From NCBI RefSeq assembly GCF_003350475.1, contig NZ_QQAV01000008.1:96507-160506 (forward strand): 64,000 bases of DNA, in the 5' to 3' direction. Under the pieces are notes generated by a model that searched no databases, was not told the DNA's origin, and saw nothing but the letters and a program-made list of their open reading frames with translations. Below are positions 9,483-19,372 of the stretch, piece after piece. How positions within the stretch are numbered: position 1 is the first letter of the stretch; the number at the start of each line of letters is the position of its first letter. The stretch comes from Pseudacidovorax intermedius (GTDB taxonomy: Bacteria; Pseudomonadota; Gammaproteobacteria; Burkholderiales; Burkholderiaceae_C). The translations under genes and the position numbers were made by a program.

Positions 9483-9857
9483 GAAACCTCTCCCTGACAT
9501 GCCGCGCCTCGGCTTGAGCGGGGCGGCGCGCCGAGGGTAAGGGCGAGGCTTTGCAGTCCACGAAGCTCAACGCGCGGAAAAGAAACTTTCAGCGGAAAAC
9601 CGTGCACTATTGCCGGCTTGCTCTGGAGGCTCAGGACGCAGCTTCCAAAAAAAAACGGCCTCGCAAGGAGGCCGAAAAATCTGGGACAGGGAGATCACGA
9701 TGCGTGAACGTCGGGTCACAACCGACGAAGCCCGGAGCGGAGTCAATGTAGTCGCACTGTCCTGAATGCGCCTGCGACATCTTTCACCAGATTCGCTTCT
9801 GTGCGTCGTCTTTCTGACTCGTGCCGGGGCCGCAAGGCCTGCGGCAGTCGAACTGAC
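9483..9857. other. Intergenic region between vgrG and tctA
   Basis: It holds the upstream region of vgrG and the terminator of the tct operon (9647-9674). Short open frames here show no recognisable features and I do not call them. No clear promoter hexamers stand out. Confidence 0.6.
9647..9674 (-). terminator. Rho-independent terminator of the tctBA operon
   Basis: A perfect 7-bp stem (9656-9662 with 9668-9674, five-base loop) is followed on the minus strand by a run of nine T. It lies about 185 bases past the tctA stop codon. Confidence 0.85.
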
Positions 9858-11369
9858 TCACTCTTCGACGAAGGCCTCTTCCCGTTTGGCCTTCACCGCC
9901 GGCAGCAGCACGATCACCAGCAGCAGGGCGGAGGCCGCCAGCAGTCCCGCCGAGATGGGCCGCGTGACCAGCACGCCCCAGTCGCCGCGCGACAGCAGCA
10001 GGGCGCGGCGCAGGTTCTCTTCCATCATCGGCCCCAGGATGAAGCCGAGCAGCAGCGGCGCGGGCTCGCACTTGAGCTTGAGGAAGGCATAGCCCACCAC
10101 GCCGAACACGGCCACCATCCAGACGTCGAAGGTGTTGTTGTTCTCCGAGTACACGCCCACCGCGCAGAACAGCACGATGGCGGGGAAGAGCCACTTGTAC
10201 GGGATGGTCAGCAGCTTGATCCACACGCCGATCAGCGGCAGGTTCAGGATGATGAGCATCAGGTTGCCGATCCACATCGAGGCGATCAGACCCCAGAACA
10301 GTTCGGGGTTGCTGGTCATGACCTGCGGGCCCGGCTGGATGTTGTGGATGGTCATGGCACCGACCATCAGGGCCATCACCGGGTTGGGCGGGATGCCCAG
10401 CGTCAGCAGCGGAATGAACGAGGTCTGCGCACCGGCGTTGTTGGCCGACTCGGGGCCGGCCACGCCGCGGATGTTGCCCTTGCCGAAGGGCACCTCGCCC
10501 GGGGCGCGGCGCATCTTCTTCTCCAGCGTGTACGACGCGAAGGACGACAGCAGCGCGCCGCCGCCTGGCAGGATGCCCAGGGCCGAGCCCAGGGCCGTGC
10601 CGCGCAGCACCGCGGGCGTCATGCGCTTGAAGTCGGCGGCCGTGGGCCACAGGCCCTTGACCTTGGCCGTGAACACCTCGCGCTGCTCGGCCGGCTGCGA
10701 CAGGTTGCCGATGATCTCGCCGTAGCCGAACACGCCCATGGCGATGGCGATGAAGCCGATGCCGTCGGTCAGTTCCGGAATGTCGAAGCTGTAGCGCGCC
10801 ACGCCCGAGTTCACGTCCGTGCCCACCAGGCCCAGGGCCAGGCCCAGCAGGATCATGGTGATGGCCTTGAGCAGCGAGCCGGAGGCCAGCACCACGGCGC
10901 CGATCAGGCCGAGGATCATCAGGCTGAAGTACTCGGCCGGGCCGAACTTGAAGGCCAGCTCGGTCAGCGGCGGCGCGAAGGCGGCCAGGATGATGGTGCC
11001 CACGCAGCCCGCGAAGAAGGAGCCCAGGCCCGCGGCGGCCAGCGCCGGTCCGGCCCGTCCCTGCCGGGCCATCTGGTAGCCGTCGATCACCGTGACGACC
11101 GAGGATGACTCGCCCGGCAGGTTGACCAGGATGGCCGTGGTCGAGCCACCGTACTGCGCCCCGTAGTAGATGCCCGCCAGCATGATCAGCGCCGACACCG
11201 GCGGCAGCGCATAGGTGGCCGGCAGCAGCATGGCGATGGTGGCCACGGGGCCGATGCCCGGCAGCACCCCGATCAGCGTGCCCAGCAGGCAGCCGACGAA
11301 GGCGTAGACGAGGTTCTGAAAAGTGAAGGCGACGCCGAAGCCGATCGCCAGGTTGTTGAAGAGGTCCAT
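9858..11369 (-). CDS. tctA: Tripartite tricarboxylate transporter, large membrane subunit TctA
   Basis: 503 residues, the usual TctA length, with about a dozen hydrophobic segments. The N-terminal Gly/Pro-rich motif VLPGIGPVATIAMLLPATYA is diagnostic. TctA forms the main sodium- or proton-coupled channel for di- and tricarboxylates in the inner membrane and works with TctB and a periplasmic TctC/Bug receptor. It follows tctB with a 37-base gap and ends before a clear terminator. No tctC gene is adjacent, although three Bug receptors occur elsewhere in the window. The exact substrate cannot be read from the sequence. Confidence 0.95.
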   Translation of the reverse strand: MDLFNNLAIGFGVAFTFQNLVYAFVGCLLGTLIGVLPGIGPVATIAMLLPATYALPPVSALIMLAGIYYGAQYGGSTTAILVNLPGESSSVVTVIDGYQMARQGRAGPALAAAGLGSFFAGCVGTIILAAFAPPLTELAFKFGPAEYFSLMILGLIGAVVLASGSLLKAITMILLGLALGLVGTDVNSGVARYSFDIPELTDGIGFIAIAMGVFGYGEIIGNLSQPAEQREVFTAKVKGLWPTAADFKRMTPAVLRGTALGSALGILPGGGALLSSFASYTLEKKMRRAPGEVPFGKGNIRGVAGPESANNAGAQTSFIPLLTLGIPPNPVMALMVGAMTIHNIQPGPQVMTSNPELFWGLIASMWIGNLMLIILNLPLIGVWIKLLTIPYKWLFPAIVLFCAVGVYSENNNTFDVWMVAVFGVVGYAFLKLKCEPAPLLLGFILGPMMEENLRRALLLSRGDWGVLVTRPISAGLLAASALLLVIVLLPAVKAKREEAFVEE

Positions 11370-11406
11370 GAGGCCCGTGTTCTTGTATGTCTCAGGGGAA
11401 AGGGGA

Positions 11407-11892
11407 TCAGGCGATGAACGTGGGCCAGACCGGGAACTGCAGCTTGAGCGCGACGACGAAGGCCAGGTAGCTGCCCACCGCCAGGATGGTGGCCAGCACC
11501 AGCGAGGACTTCACGCTGAAGTGGTCGCCCGCCAGGTTGGCGATGAAGGTGAGCGCATAGATGGCCACGATCAGCCCCATGGGCGGAAGCCCGATGCTGG
11601 GCAGGCCGCCCAGCAGCACGCCGAAGGCCAGGTTGGCGCCGATGATGAAGATGAGCGGCCGCCAGGCGATGCGGCCGATGGGCTCGCCGTCCTCGGTGTC
11701 CACCGTCATCGCCTTGAGCGTGATCAGCGTGCCCATGATGGCGATGAGCACGCCGACGATGAGCGGAAAGTAGCCCGGGCCCATGCGGGCGCCGTCGCCC
11801 ACCGTGTACGAGGTGGCGCCCCAGGCGAACGCCACGCCGAAGGCGCAGAACAGCGCGCCCGAAAAGAAATCTCTCTGACTCTTGATCTTCAC
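11407..11892 (-). CDS. tctB: Tripartite tricarboxylate transporter, small membrane subunit TctB
   Basis: 161 residues from a GTG start at 11892, supported by AAGGAG nine bases upstream; an ATG at 11922 has no ribosome site. The N-terminus (KIKSQRDFFSG) and GARMGPGYFPLIVG are typical of TctB, followed by about four membrane segments. TctB is the small integral membrane partner of TctA. It is the first gene of the tctBA unit and lies 145 bases after the histidine kinase gene, in the same direction. Confidence 0.93.
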   Translation of the reverse strand: MKIKSQRDFFSGALFCAFGVAFAWGATSYTVGDGARMGPGYFPLIVGVLIAIMGTLITLKAMTVDTEDGEPIGRIAWRPLIFIIGANLAFGVLLGGLPSIGLPPMGLIVAIYALTFIANLAGDHFSVKSSLVLATILAVGSYLAFVVALKLQFPVWPTFIA

Positions 11893-12006
11893 CCTGCAGG
11901 TCTCCTTGATCGTTGATGGCATCCGCGGACGGCGGAGGGTCCGCCGCAGCCGGGCGGGAAGCGGGCGCGATCGTAGGAAAGGGGGCGTGCGCCGTGGGTT
12001 ACCGGA

Positions 12007-12026
12007 ACATTGCCATTCGGCAATGT
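12007..12026. promoter_or_regulatory. Perfect 8-4-8 inverted repeat upstream of tctB
   Basis: ACATTGCC-ATTC-GGCAATGT, located between the histidine kinase stop and tctB, about 115 bases before the tctB start. No T-run follows on either strand, so it looks more like an operator than a terminator. The neighbouring two-component regulator is the obvious candidate binder, but OmpR-type sites are usually direct repeats, so another regulator is possible. Confidence 0.5.
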
Positions 12027-12037
12027 GGGGCGCGGCG

Positions 12038-13405
12038 TCAGGTGGGCGGCAGCGGTAGCACGAGGCGCATGCGCAGCCCCGGCGCCGCATCCTCGGCCTG
12101 CAGGCTGCCGCCATGCAGGGCGGCGACGGCGCGCACGTTGGCCAGGCCCAGGCCGTGGCCCGGCAGCTCGGGCTGCAGGCGGGTGAAGCGCTCGCCGATG
12201 CGGGCCAGGTCGGCCTCGGGCACGCCGGGGCCGTCGTCCTGCACCTCGACCGCCGCCTGACAGGCGGCCATCGACGTGCCGAGGCGCACGGTGCAGCCGG
12301 GGCCGCCGTACTTCAGCGCGTTGTCGACCAGGTTGACGATGGCGCCGGCCAGCAGGTCGCGGTCGCCGTCCACCCAGGCTTCTTCTGCGGGTTCGCGCAG
12401 CAGCTGGGCGCCCTGGTTGTCCGCCACCGCCTCGTACAGCTCCGCCACGTCGTCGGCGATGGTGTGCAGGGCCACGGGCGCGAAGGCGCGGCGGCGGGCG
12501 CCGGCCTCGGCCTCGGCGATTTGCAGCAGCTTCTGGAAGACGGTGCCCAGCTCCTGCAGTTCGTGCACGGCGCGGTCGATGGCATCGCGGCGCGCGGCGT
12601 CGCCGGTGCCCGGCGCCTGCGCCGCCTGCAGACCCAGCAGTGCGCGCGTGAGCGGCGTGCGCAGCTCGTGCGCGATGGTGTTGGAGACATGGCGCACGCC
12701 TTCCATCAGCGACTCGATGCGGTCCAGCATGGCGTTGATGTCCTGGCCCAGGTGCGCGAACTCGTCATCGCCGGAAGCCAGGTCCACCCGCTCGGCCAGC
12801 CGGCCTTCCTCCGCGATGCGGCCGGCCGTGCGGCGCACCCGGCCCACGGCCTGCTCCAGTTCCTGCCGGAAGACGAAGACGCCACCCACCAGCAGCAGCA
12901 GGGCGATCAGGCCCGCGGCGGCGCTGGCGCTGACGACCAGCGATTCGAGCGCCTCCTGGTCGCCCAGGTCGTGGCCGACGACCAGCAGCGCGTCACCCGG
13001 CAGCCGCCGCACCGCCAGATAGCCCGTGATGGCGCTGCCGCCGCGCAGGGCGCGCTGCTGGCCGTCGCGGTTGCTGGCGGCATCGGCGGGCGGCGCATCC
13101 AGGTTGCCGGCCAGGCGCGTGCCGTCGGGCTGCCACAGCCCGTAGAGCTCGGTGTCGGACTGCCGACCATCGGCCAGTGCGCGGCCGATGGCGGCGACGA
13201 CGGCGTTCAGGCCCTCCTGCTCGGCGCGTGCCTGCATCTGCGTGGTGGTGGTGCCCACCTGTCGTGCGATGCGCTGGTGCAGCACGCCCACCGTCTGCAG
13301 GTAGACGATGGCCAGCGCGGCCATCATGGTGATGGTCACGAGCACGGCGTACTGGAAGGCGAGCCGGAAGCCCACCGAAGCCCACAGGCGGCGCCAGGCG
13401 CCCAT
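12038..13405 (-). CDS. Sensor histidine kinase (HAMP, HisKA, HATPase)
   Basis: 455 residues; the ATG at 13405 overlaps the stop of the response regulator by one base (TGATG), so translation is coupled. It has a membrane segment at about 12-38, a ~120-residue periplasmic sensor region, a second membrane segment at about 160-180, HAMP, the H-box NTIAHELRTPLTR with His246, an N-box (NLVDNALKYGG) and a GHGLGLANV G-box. It is an inner-membrane kinase for the OmpR-type regulator. Its position just upstream of tctBA resembles TctE/TctD arrangements that sense carboxylates, but the signal is not provable here. Confidence 0.92.
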   Translation of the reverse strand: MGAWRRLWASVGFRLAFQYAVLVTITMMAALAIVYLQTVGVLHQRIARQVGTTTTQMQARAEQEGLNAVVAAIGRALADGRQSDTELYGLWQPDGTRLAGNLDAPPADAASNRDGQQRALRGGSAITGYLAVRRLPGDALLVVGHDLGDQEALESLVVSASAAAGLIALLLLVGGVFVFRQELEQAVGRVRRTAGRIAEEGRLAERVDLASGDDEFAHLGQDINAMLDRIESLMEGVRHVSNTIAHELRTPLTRALLGLQAAQAPGTGDAARRDAIDRAVHELQELGTVFQKLLQIAEAEAGARRRAFAPVALHTIADDVAELYEAVADNQGAQLLREPAEEAWVDGDRDLLAGAIVNLVDNALKYGGPGCTVRLGTSMAACQAAVEVQDDGPGVPEADLARIGERFTRLQPELPGHGLGLANVRAVAALHGGSLQAEDAAPGLRMRLVLPLPPT

Positions 13406-14121
13406 CAGGCGGGAGACTCCCCGGGCTCTGGCGCCGCCAGGCGGTAGCCCACGCCGCGCTCGGTGTGGATCAGCGGCGGGCCGCCGGTGCCGTCGAGCTT
13501 GGTGCGCAGGCGGCTGATCTGCACGTCGATCACATTGGTCTGCGGGTCGAACTGGTAGTCCCACACGGCTTCGAGCAGCATGGTGCGGGTCATGACCTGG
13601 CCGGCGTTGAGCATCAGGCAGGCGAGCAGCCGGAACTCGCGCGGCTGCAGTGCCACCGGCTTGCCGCCGCGCTCGGCCTTGCGCGTGCCCAGGTCCAGCC
13701 GCAGGTCGGCCACCTGCAGCACGCGCTGCTCGGGGCCGGGCCGGGCGCGGCGCACCAGCGCCTCGGCGCGCGCCGCCAGTTCTGAGAAGGCGAAGGGCTT
13801 GGCCAGGTAGTCGTCGCCGCCGGCTTTGAGGCCGCGCACCCGCTCGTCGAGCGCGCTCAGGGCGCTGAGCACCAGCACCGGCGTGCGCAGGCCCAGGTTG
13901 CGCAGCGTGCCCAGGATGGCCAGCCCGTCGATGTTGTTGGGCAGCATGCGGTCGAGGATGACCAGGTCCCAGGCCTCGCCGGTGGCGCGGGCCAGCGCAT
14001 CGGCACCGTCGCGGCTGATGGCGACCGTGTGGCCCATGCGGCGCAGGCCATCGGCGATGTAGCGGGCGTTGGCCTCGTCGTCCTCGACGAGCAGGCAGCG
14101 CCAGGGCAGGGTCTCGCTCAT
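13405..14121 (-). CDS. OmpR/PhoB-family response regulator
   Basis: 238 residues with a receiver domain (acidic pair in LVEDDE, phosphoacceptor Asp57 in VILDRMLP, Lys108 in YLAKPF) and a winged-helix DNA-binding domain (EFRLLACLMLNAGQ, NVIDVQISRLRTKL, ERGVGYRL). The ATG at 14121 overlaps the recJ stop by four bases (ATGA), and its own stop overlaps the kinase start. It therefore appears to be expressed from the recJ transcript as well as from any internal promoter. Tct transport genes downstream are likely targets. Confidence 0.93.
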   Translation of the reverse strand: MSETLPWRCLLVEDDEANARYIADGLRRMGHTVAISRDGADALARATGEAWDLVILDRMLPNNIDGLAILGTLRNLGLRTPVLVLSALSALDERVRGLKAGGDDYLAKPFAFSELAARAEALVRRARPGPEQRVLQVADLRLDLGTRKAERGGKPVALQPREFRLLACLMLNAGQVMTRTMLLEAVWDYQFDPQTNVIDVQISRLRTKLDGTGGPPLIHTERGVGYRLAAPEPGESPA

Positions 14122-15869
14122 CGGGGCAGCTCGGCGCCTTCGACCATCAACCGCAGCCGGCGCACGCCCTGCCATTCGTCGGCGTCGAGCCGGAAGGCCA
14201 GGCGCACGCGGGGCGGCAGCGGCTCGGTCTGGCCGAACCAGATGCCGTCCACGGGTTGGCCGGCTAGGCGCAGCTTGAGCGACAGGTGCTTCTCGCCCAC
14301 CAGCCGCTGCGAGACGACCTCGACCTCGTCGCTGAAGGTGGGCGGCGCGAAGCCCTGGCCCCAGACCTCGCGGTGCAGGGTGTCGACCAGTTCCACGCGC
14401 AGGTATTCGCGGTCGATGGGGCCGTCGGTCTCCAGCCGGCGCGTGAGCGTCGCGGCATCCAGCCATTCGGCCGCGACCTGGGCCAGGGCGCGTTCGAACA
14501 CCGGGAACTGATCGCGCGCGATGGTGCAGCCGGCGGCCATCGCATGGCCGCCGAAGCGCAGCAGCACGCCGGGGTGGCGCTTGGCCACCAGATCGAGCGC
14601 ATCGCGCAGGTGAAAGCCGGGGATCGAGCGGCCCGAGCCCTTGAGCTCGTGCGACTTGCCCTCTGCCCCGCTGGCCGCGAAGACGAACACCGGCCGGTGG
14701 TGCCGGTCCTTCAGGCGCGAGGCCACGATGCCCACCACGCCTTCATGGAACTCGGGGTCGAACACGCTGATGGCGGCGGGCATGCCGGCCTGTGCCTTGT
14801 CCTGCCCCTCCACCGCCTGCTGCATGCCGAACAGCGACTCGGCCAGCCGGATGGCCTGCTCGCGCATGCCGCCCTCGATGTCGCGCCGCTCCCGGTTGAT
14901 GCCGTCGAGCAGCCTGGCCAGCTCGTCGGCGCGACCGGGGTCGTCGGTCAGCAGGCATTCGATGCCGAGCGTCATGTCGGCCAGCCGGCCGGCGGCGTTG
15001 ATGCGCGGGCCGAGAGCAAAGCCGAAGTCGAAGGTGGTGGCCACCTCGGGCCGGCGGCCGGCGGCGCGGAAGAGGGCGGCCACGCCCGGCGGCATGGCAC
15101 CGGCGCGGATGCGGCGCAGGCCCTGGGCCACCAGGCGGCGGTTGTTGGCGTCGAGGCGTACCACGTCGGCGACGGTGCCCAGGGCCACCAGCGGCAGCAG
15201 CGCGTCCAGCTTCGGCTGCTGGGCGCCAGCAGCGTTCCAGGCGCCGCGTGCGCGCAGCTCCGCGCGCAAAGCCAGCAACACATAGAACATCACGCCCACG
15301 CCGGCGATGCTCTTGCTCGCGAAGTCGCAGCCCGGCTGGTTGGGATTGACCAGCACGTCCGCCGCCGGCAACTCGGCGCCGGGCAGATGGTGGTCGGTCA
15401 CCAGCACCGCGAGGCCGAGCGCGCGCGCGCGGGCCACGCCCTCCACGCTGGCGATGCCGTTGTCCACGGTCACCAGCAGGTCGGCACCGGTGGCGGCCAC
15501 GCGCTCGGCGATGGGCGGCGTCAGGCCGTAGCCGTCGGTCACGCGGTCGGGCACCAGGTACTGCACCTGGCGCGCACCCAGCAGGCGCAGACCGCGGATG
15601 GCCACCGCACAGGCCGTGGCGCCGTCGCAGTCGTAGTCGGCCACCACGCAGATGCGGCGGTCGGCGGCGATGGCGTCGGCCAACAGGCGCGCCGCGGCAT
15701 CGGCGCCGCGCAGGCCGGCGGGCGGCAGCAGGCGGGCCAGGCCGTCGTCCAGCTCGTCGGCCGAGGCCACGCCGCGCGCGGCATACAGGCGCGCCAGCAG
15801 CGGATGCAGGCCGGCCTGCTCCAGCGCCCAGGCCGTGCGGGGCGGCACGTCGCGGGGAATGATCTTCAC
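14118..15869 (-). CDS. recJ: Single-stranded-DNA-specific exonuclease RecJ
   Basis: 583 residues, close to the E. coli length of 577. The DHH phosphoesterase motifs are visible: DYDCDG at 78-83 and TDHH at 158-161, with a later RINAAGR signature of the DHHA1 region. RecJ degrades single-stranded DNA 5' to 3' in recombination and repair using Mn2+/Mg2+. The GTG start at 15869 overlaps the stop of the preceding gene (GTGA), and the preceding frame upstream of it is Arg-rich shadow. Its stop overlaps the response regulator start. Confidence 0.96.
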   Translation of the reverse strand: MKIIPRDVPPRTAWALEQAGLHPLLARLYAARGVASADELDDGLARLLPPAGLRGADAAARLLADAIAADRRICVVADYDCDGATACAVAIRGLRLLGARQVQYLVPDRVTDGYGLTPPIAERVAATGADLLVTVDNGIASVEGVARARALGLAVLVTDHHLPGAELPAADVLVNPNQPGCDFASKSIAGVGVMFYVLLALRAELRARGAWNAAGAQQPKLDALLPLVALGTVADVVRLDANNRRLVAQGLRRIRAGAMPPGVAALFRAAGRRPEVATTFDFGFALGPRINAAGRLADMTLGIECLLTDDPGRADELARLLDGINRERRDIEGGMREQAIRLAESLFGMQQAVEGQDKAQAGMPAAISVFDPEFHEGVVGIVASRLKDRHHRPVFVFAASGAEGKSHELKGSGRSIPGFHLRDALDLVAKRHPGVLLRFGGHAMAAGCTIARDQFPVFERALAQVAAEWLDAATLTRRLETDGPIDREYLRVELVDTLHREVWGQGFAPPTFSDEVEVVSQRLVGEKHLSLKLRLAGQPVDGIWFGQTEPLPPRVRLAFRLDADEWQGVRRLRLMVEGAELPR

Positions 15870-16840
15870 AGCGACTCCAGCACGGTGGCGACGTCGGGCG
15901 TGCGCTGCAGCCAGCGCTGCAGCAGGCCGCGCTGGCCCTGGTAGCGACGGGCGGCGCGGTCGCCGCAGAGGGTGAGGGCGACGGCTTCGCCGGCTCGGCT
16001 GCGGGCCAGCCATTGCGCGATGGGACCGGCGTCGAGCGCGGCCCAGGCGGCGGCCCAGGCCTCGCCATGGTCGTCCAGTGCGGCCGGGCGCAGTCGCTCG
16101 TCCACGGCGGGCTCGGCGGCCGGCGGATGCACGACCGCCGCGCGTCCGGTGCCGCTGAACCACAGCGAGTTGATCAGCAACTGGCGGCGATCGCCGCGTG
16201 CGTCATTCACCGGGTGGTTGTAGAGCAGCATCTGCATCTCGTTCTGCAGCCGCCGCAGCGTGCGGGCGCCGTCGGCCATGGGCAGCCAGGCCTCCAGCGG
16301 CTGGCCGATGGCGCGGTCCAGCGAGGCGGTGGGCAGCCCATCGAACACCGGGCCGCTGGCCAGCCAGGTGCCGGGCGCGTCGGTGGCGAAGAGATGGATC
16401 TCGTCCTCTTCGAAGAAAGGGCGCACGGCCGCCAGCAGGGCCTGCGATTCGGCCAGCTGCACGCCCAGGTGGGCCGGGTCGGTCAGCACCACCTCGCTCA
16501 TGCCCGCTTGCCAGTGGCACAGCGTGACCCAGGCCCAGGCCTGGTCGGTGGCGCCGGGCAGGCCGGCGCGGCGGGCCGCCAGCGCGGCCCAGGCCAAGGT
16601 GCCGTCGGCGGCGGGCGGCAGGCCGAGCGCGGCGGCGCGGGCGCGCTCGTGCGGCGGGGTGAGGCTGTGCTCTTCCTGCACGTCGGCCGCGGCCTCGGGC
16701 AGGCGGGCGAGCAGGGCGGCCAGGTTGGGCAGCTTGAGGCCGGGCAGGGCCGCCTGGCACGCGGGCGTGCTCCGGCCCGCGAAGGGAATGATCAGATGCA
16801 AGGAGGAGGAAGGGGAATGCGCGTCGGCGGAAGGCGACAT
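15866..16840 (-). CDS. Conserved hypothetical protein upstream of recJ (RpfE / phosphoglycerate-mutase-like)
   Basis: 324 residues starting MSPSADAHSP. Recognisable stretches are LHLIIPFAGRS, SLTPPHERARA and NSLWFSGTGRA. Proteins like this sit directly before recJ in many beta-proteobacteria and are annotated either as RpfE-type regulatory proteins or as phosphoglycerate-mutase-like; their biochemical role is not established. No signal peptide or membrane segment is seen, so a cytoplasmic location is likely. The stop overlaps the recJ GTG. No good ribosome site precedes the ATG, so the start is uncertain by a few codons. Confidence 0.75.
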   Translation of the reverse strand: MSPSADAHSPSSSLHLIIPFAGRSTPACQAALPGLKLPNLAALLARLPEAAADVQEEHSLTPPHERARAAALGLPPAADGTLAWAALAARRAGLPGATDQAWAWVTLCHWQAGMSEVVLTDPAHLGVQLAESQALLAAVRPFFEEDEIHLFATDAPGTWLASGPVFDGLPTASLDRAIGQPLEAWLPMADGARTLRRLQNEMQMLLYNHPVNDARGDRRQLLINSLWFSGTGRAAVVHPPAAEPAVDERLRPAALDDHGEAWAAAWAALDAGPIAQWLARSRAGEAVALTLCGDRAARRYQGQRGLLQRWLQRTPDVATVLESL

Positions 16841-16945
16841 GCGCCGTATTGTCGCGTCCGACGCGGGGCCTCGCGGCGCAATGCCACAATGCCCGGCCCG
16901 GCTTCCCGGGGGCTTCCGGTGCCATGCGGCGCCGTCTTCGCATCC

Positions 16946-18194
16946 ATGGCTCTTCCCTACGAACTGCAGCTCGGCTGGCGCTACACGCGTGCCGGCCGGG
17001 CCACCCGCCGCAACGGCTTCATCTCCTTCATCTCGGGCGTTTCGATGGCGGGCATCGCGCTGGGCGTGGCCGCGCTGATCATCGTGCTGTCGGTGATGAA
17101 CGGCTTCCAGAAGGAAGTGCGCGACCGCATGCTGGGCGTGGTCTCGCACATCGAAATCTTCTCGCGCGACGGCCAGGCGCTGCAGGATCTGCAGCCCATC
17201 ATGGACGCCGCCCGCAAGAACCCCGAGGTCATCGGTGCCGCCCCCTTCATCGCCAGCCAGGCGCTCATCGCCCGCGGCGAGGACATGAAGGGCGCACTCG
17301 TGCGCGGCATCGAGCCCAAGCTGGAGCCCGAGGTCACCGACTTCTCCAGCACCGCGCAGAAGGGCGCGCTCGACCGTCTGGTGCCAGGGCAGTTCGGCAT
17401 CGTGCTGGGCGCCGAGCTGGCGCGCCAGCTCTATGTGCGCGACGGTGATCAGGTGACGCTGATCGCGCCCGGCGGCCAGGTCACGCCGGCCGGCGTGGTG
17501 CCGCGCCTCAAGCAGTTCACCGTGGTGGGCACCTTCGATTCGGGCCACTACGAGTACGACTCGGCGCTGGCCATGATCCACGAGCAGGACGCGGCCAAGG
17601 TCTTCCGCCTCGAAGGGCCCACGGGCATCCGCCTGAAGCTCAAGGACCTGAACCAGGCCCGCGAGGTCGCCGACGAACTGGCCAAGACGCTGCCGGGCCA
17701 GTTCCTCATCCGCGACTGGACGCGCCAGAACAAGACCTGGTTCTCGGCCGTGCAGGTCGAGAAACGCATGATGTTCATCATCCTCACGCTGATCGTGGCC
17801 GTGGCCGCCTTCAACCTGGTGAGCACGCTGGTGATGACAGTGACCGACAAGCGCGCCGACATCGCCATCCTGCGCACGCTGGGCGCGAGCCCCAAGAGCA
17901 TCATGGGCATCTTCGTGGTCCAGGGCGCCATGGTGGGCGTGATCGGCACCTTTGCGGGCCTGGGGCTGGGCCTGCTGGTGGCCTACAACATCGACGTCAT
18001 CGTGCCGGCCATCGAGCGGCTGCTGCACACGCACTTTTTGCCGCAGGACATCTACCTCATCAGCCGCATGCCCAGCGACCCGCAGCGCAGCGACATCATG
18101 CCCATCGCCATCATCTCCCTGGTGCTGGCCTTCGTGGCCACGCTCTACCCCAGCTGGCGCGCCAGCCGTGTGAACCCGGCGGAGGCCCTGCGCT

Positions 18195-18202
<8 letters not shown>
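16946..18202 (+). CDS. lolC: Lipoprotein-releasing ABC transporter permease (LolC/LolE family)
   Basis: 418 residues with the four-helix MacB/FtsX-like layout: N-terminal membrane helix after [20 protein letters not shown], a large periplasmic domain, then three helices near the C-terminus. The N-terminal motif and NPAEALRYE end are typical. It extracts lipoproteins from the inner membrane for LolA, with LolD as ATPase. It overlaps lolD by eight bases. Beta-proteobacteria often carry one LolC/E-like subunit that may act as a homodimer. The gene is divergent from the RpfE-like gene, with about 105 bases between starts. Confidence 0.94.
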
Positions 18203-18959
<757 letters not shown>

Positions 18960-19372
18960 GCGGCAACGGCGCCGGTCGCGCGCGCTGCAACGGGGACCTC
19001 GACGCCTGCTGATGCGCAGGTCGCACGCGCGGCTCAGCGGACCTTCGATCCGACGGGGTCGGCGGCGACGTGATCCCATCAATGAACGCCCGGAGAGGCG
19101 CCCGCTGCGTGCGTACCGAATGCGAGGAGTAGACGCTCTTACGCTCCCAGTCGCGCACGATGCAGGCGCGCCAGCTTAGGTGCTGCGTCCATCGGGGAGT
19201 GCCGTTCGATGTGGGGCCAACTGCGCCGGGTGCCACGGGGTAACGCGCGGCCGAGCTCACCGGCATTGCTCAGGGATTTTTTTGGGGAATTTTTAACGAT
19301 CGCCTTCATTGCGGTGACCGACTCCGCTTCCGAAACGGCGCGGCATCGGAGAATCCATCGAGGGAGGACGAC
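18960..19372. other. Intergenic region between lolD and the Tlde1-like gene
   Basis: No gene is recognised. The left half is GC-rich like its neighbours. From about 19265 there is an AT-rich patch (T7, then T5 and AACGAT) that probably carries the promoter of the effector operon; no convincing hexamer pair can be fixed. A composition change here fits an island boundary. Confidence 0.5.

Noticed and set aside
9551-9751. A 66-codon Lys/Arg-rich frame between vgrG and tctA
   Set aside because: It overlaps the tct terminator, has no ribosome site and no homology I know.
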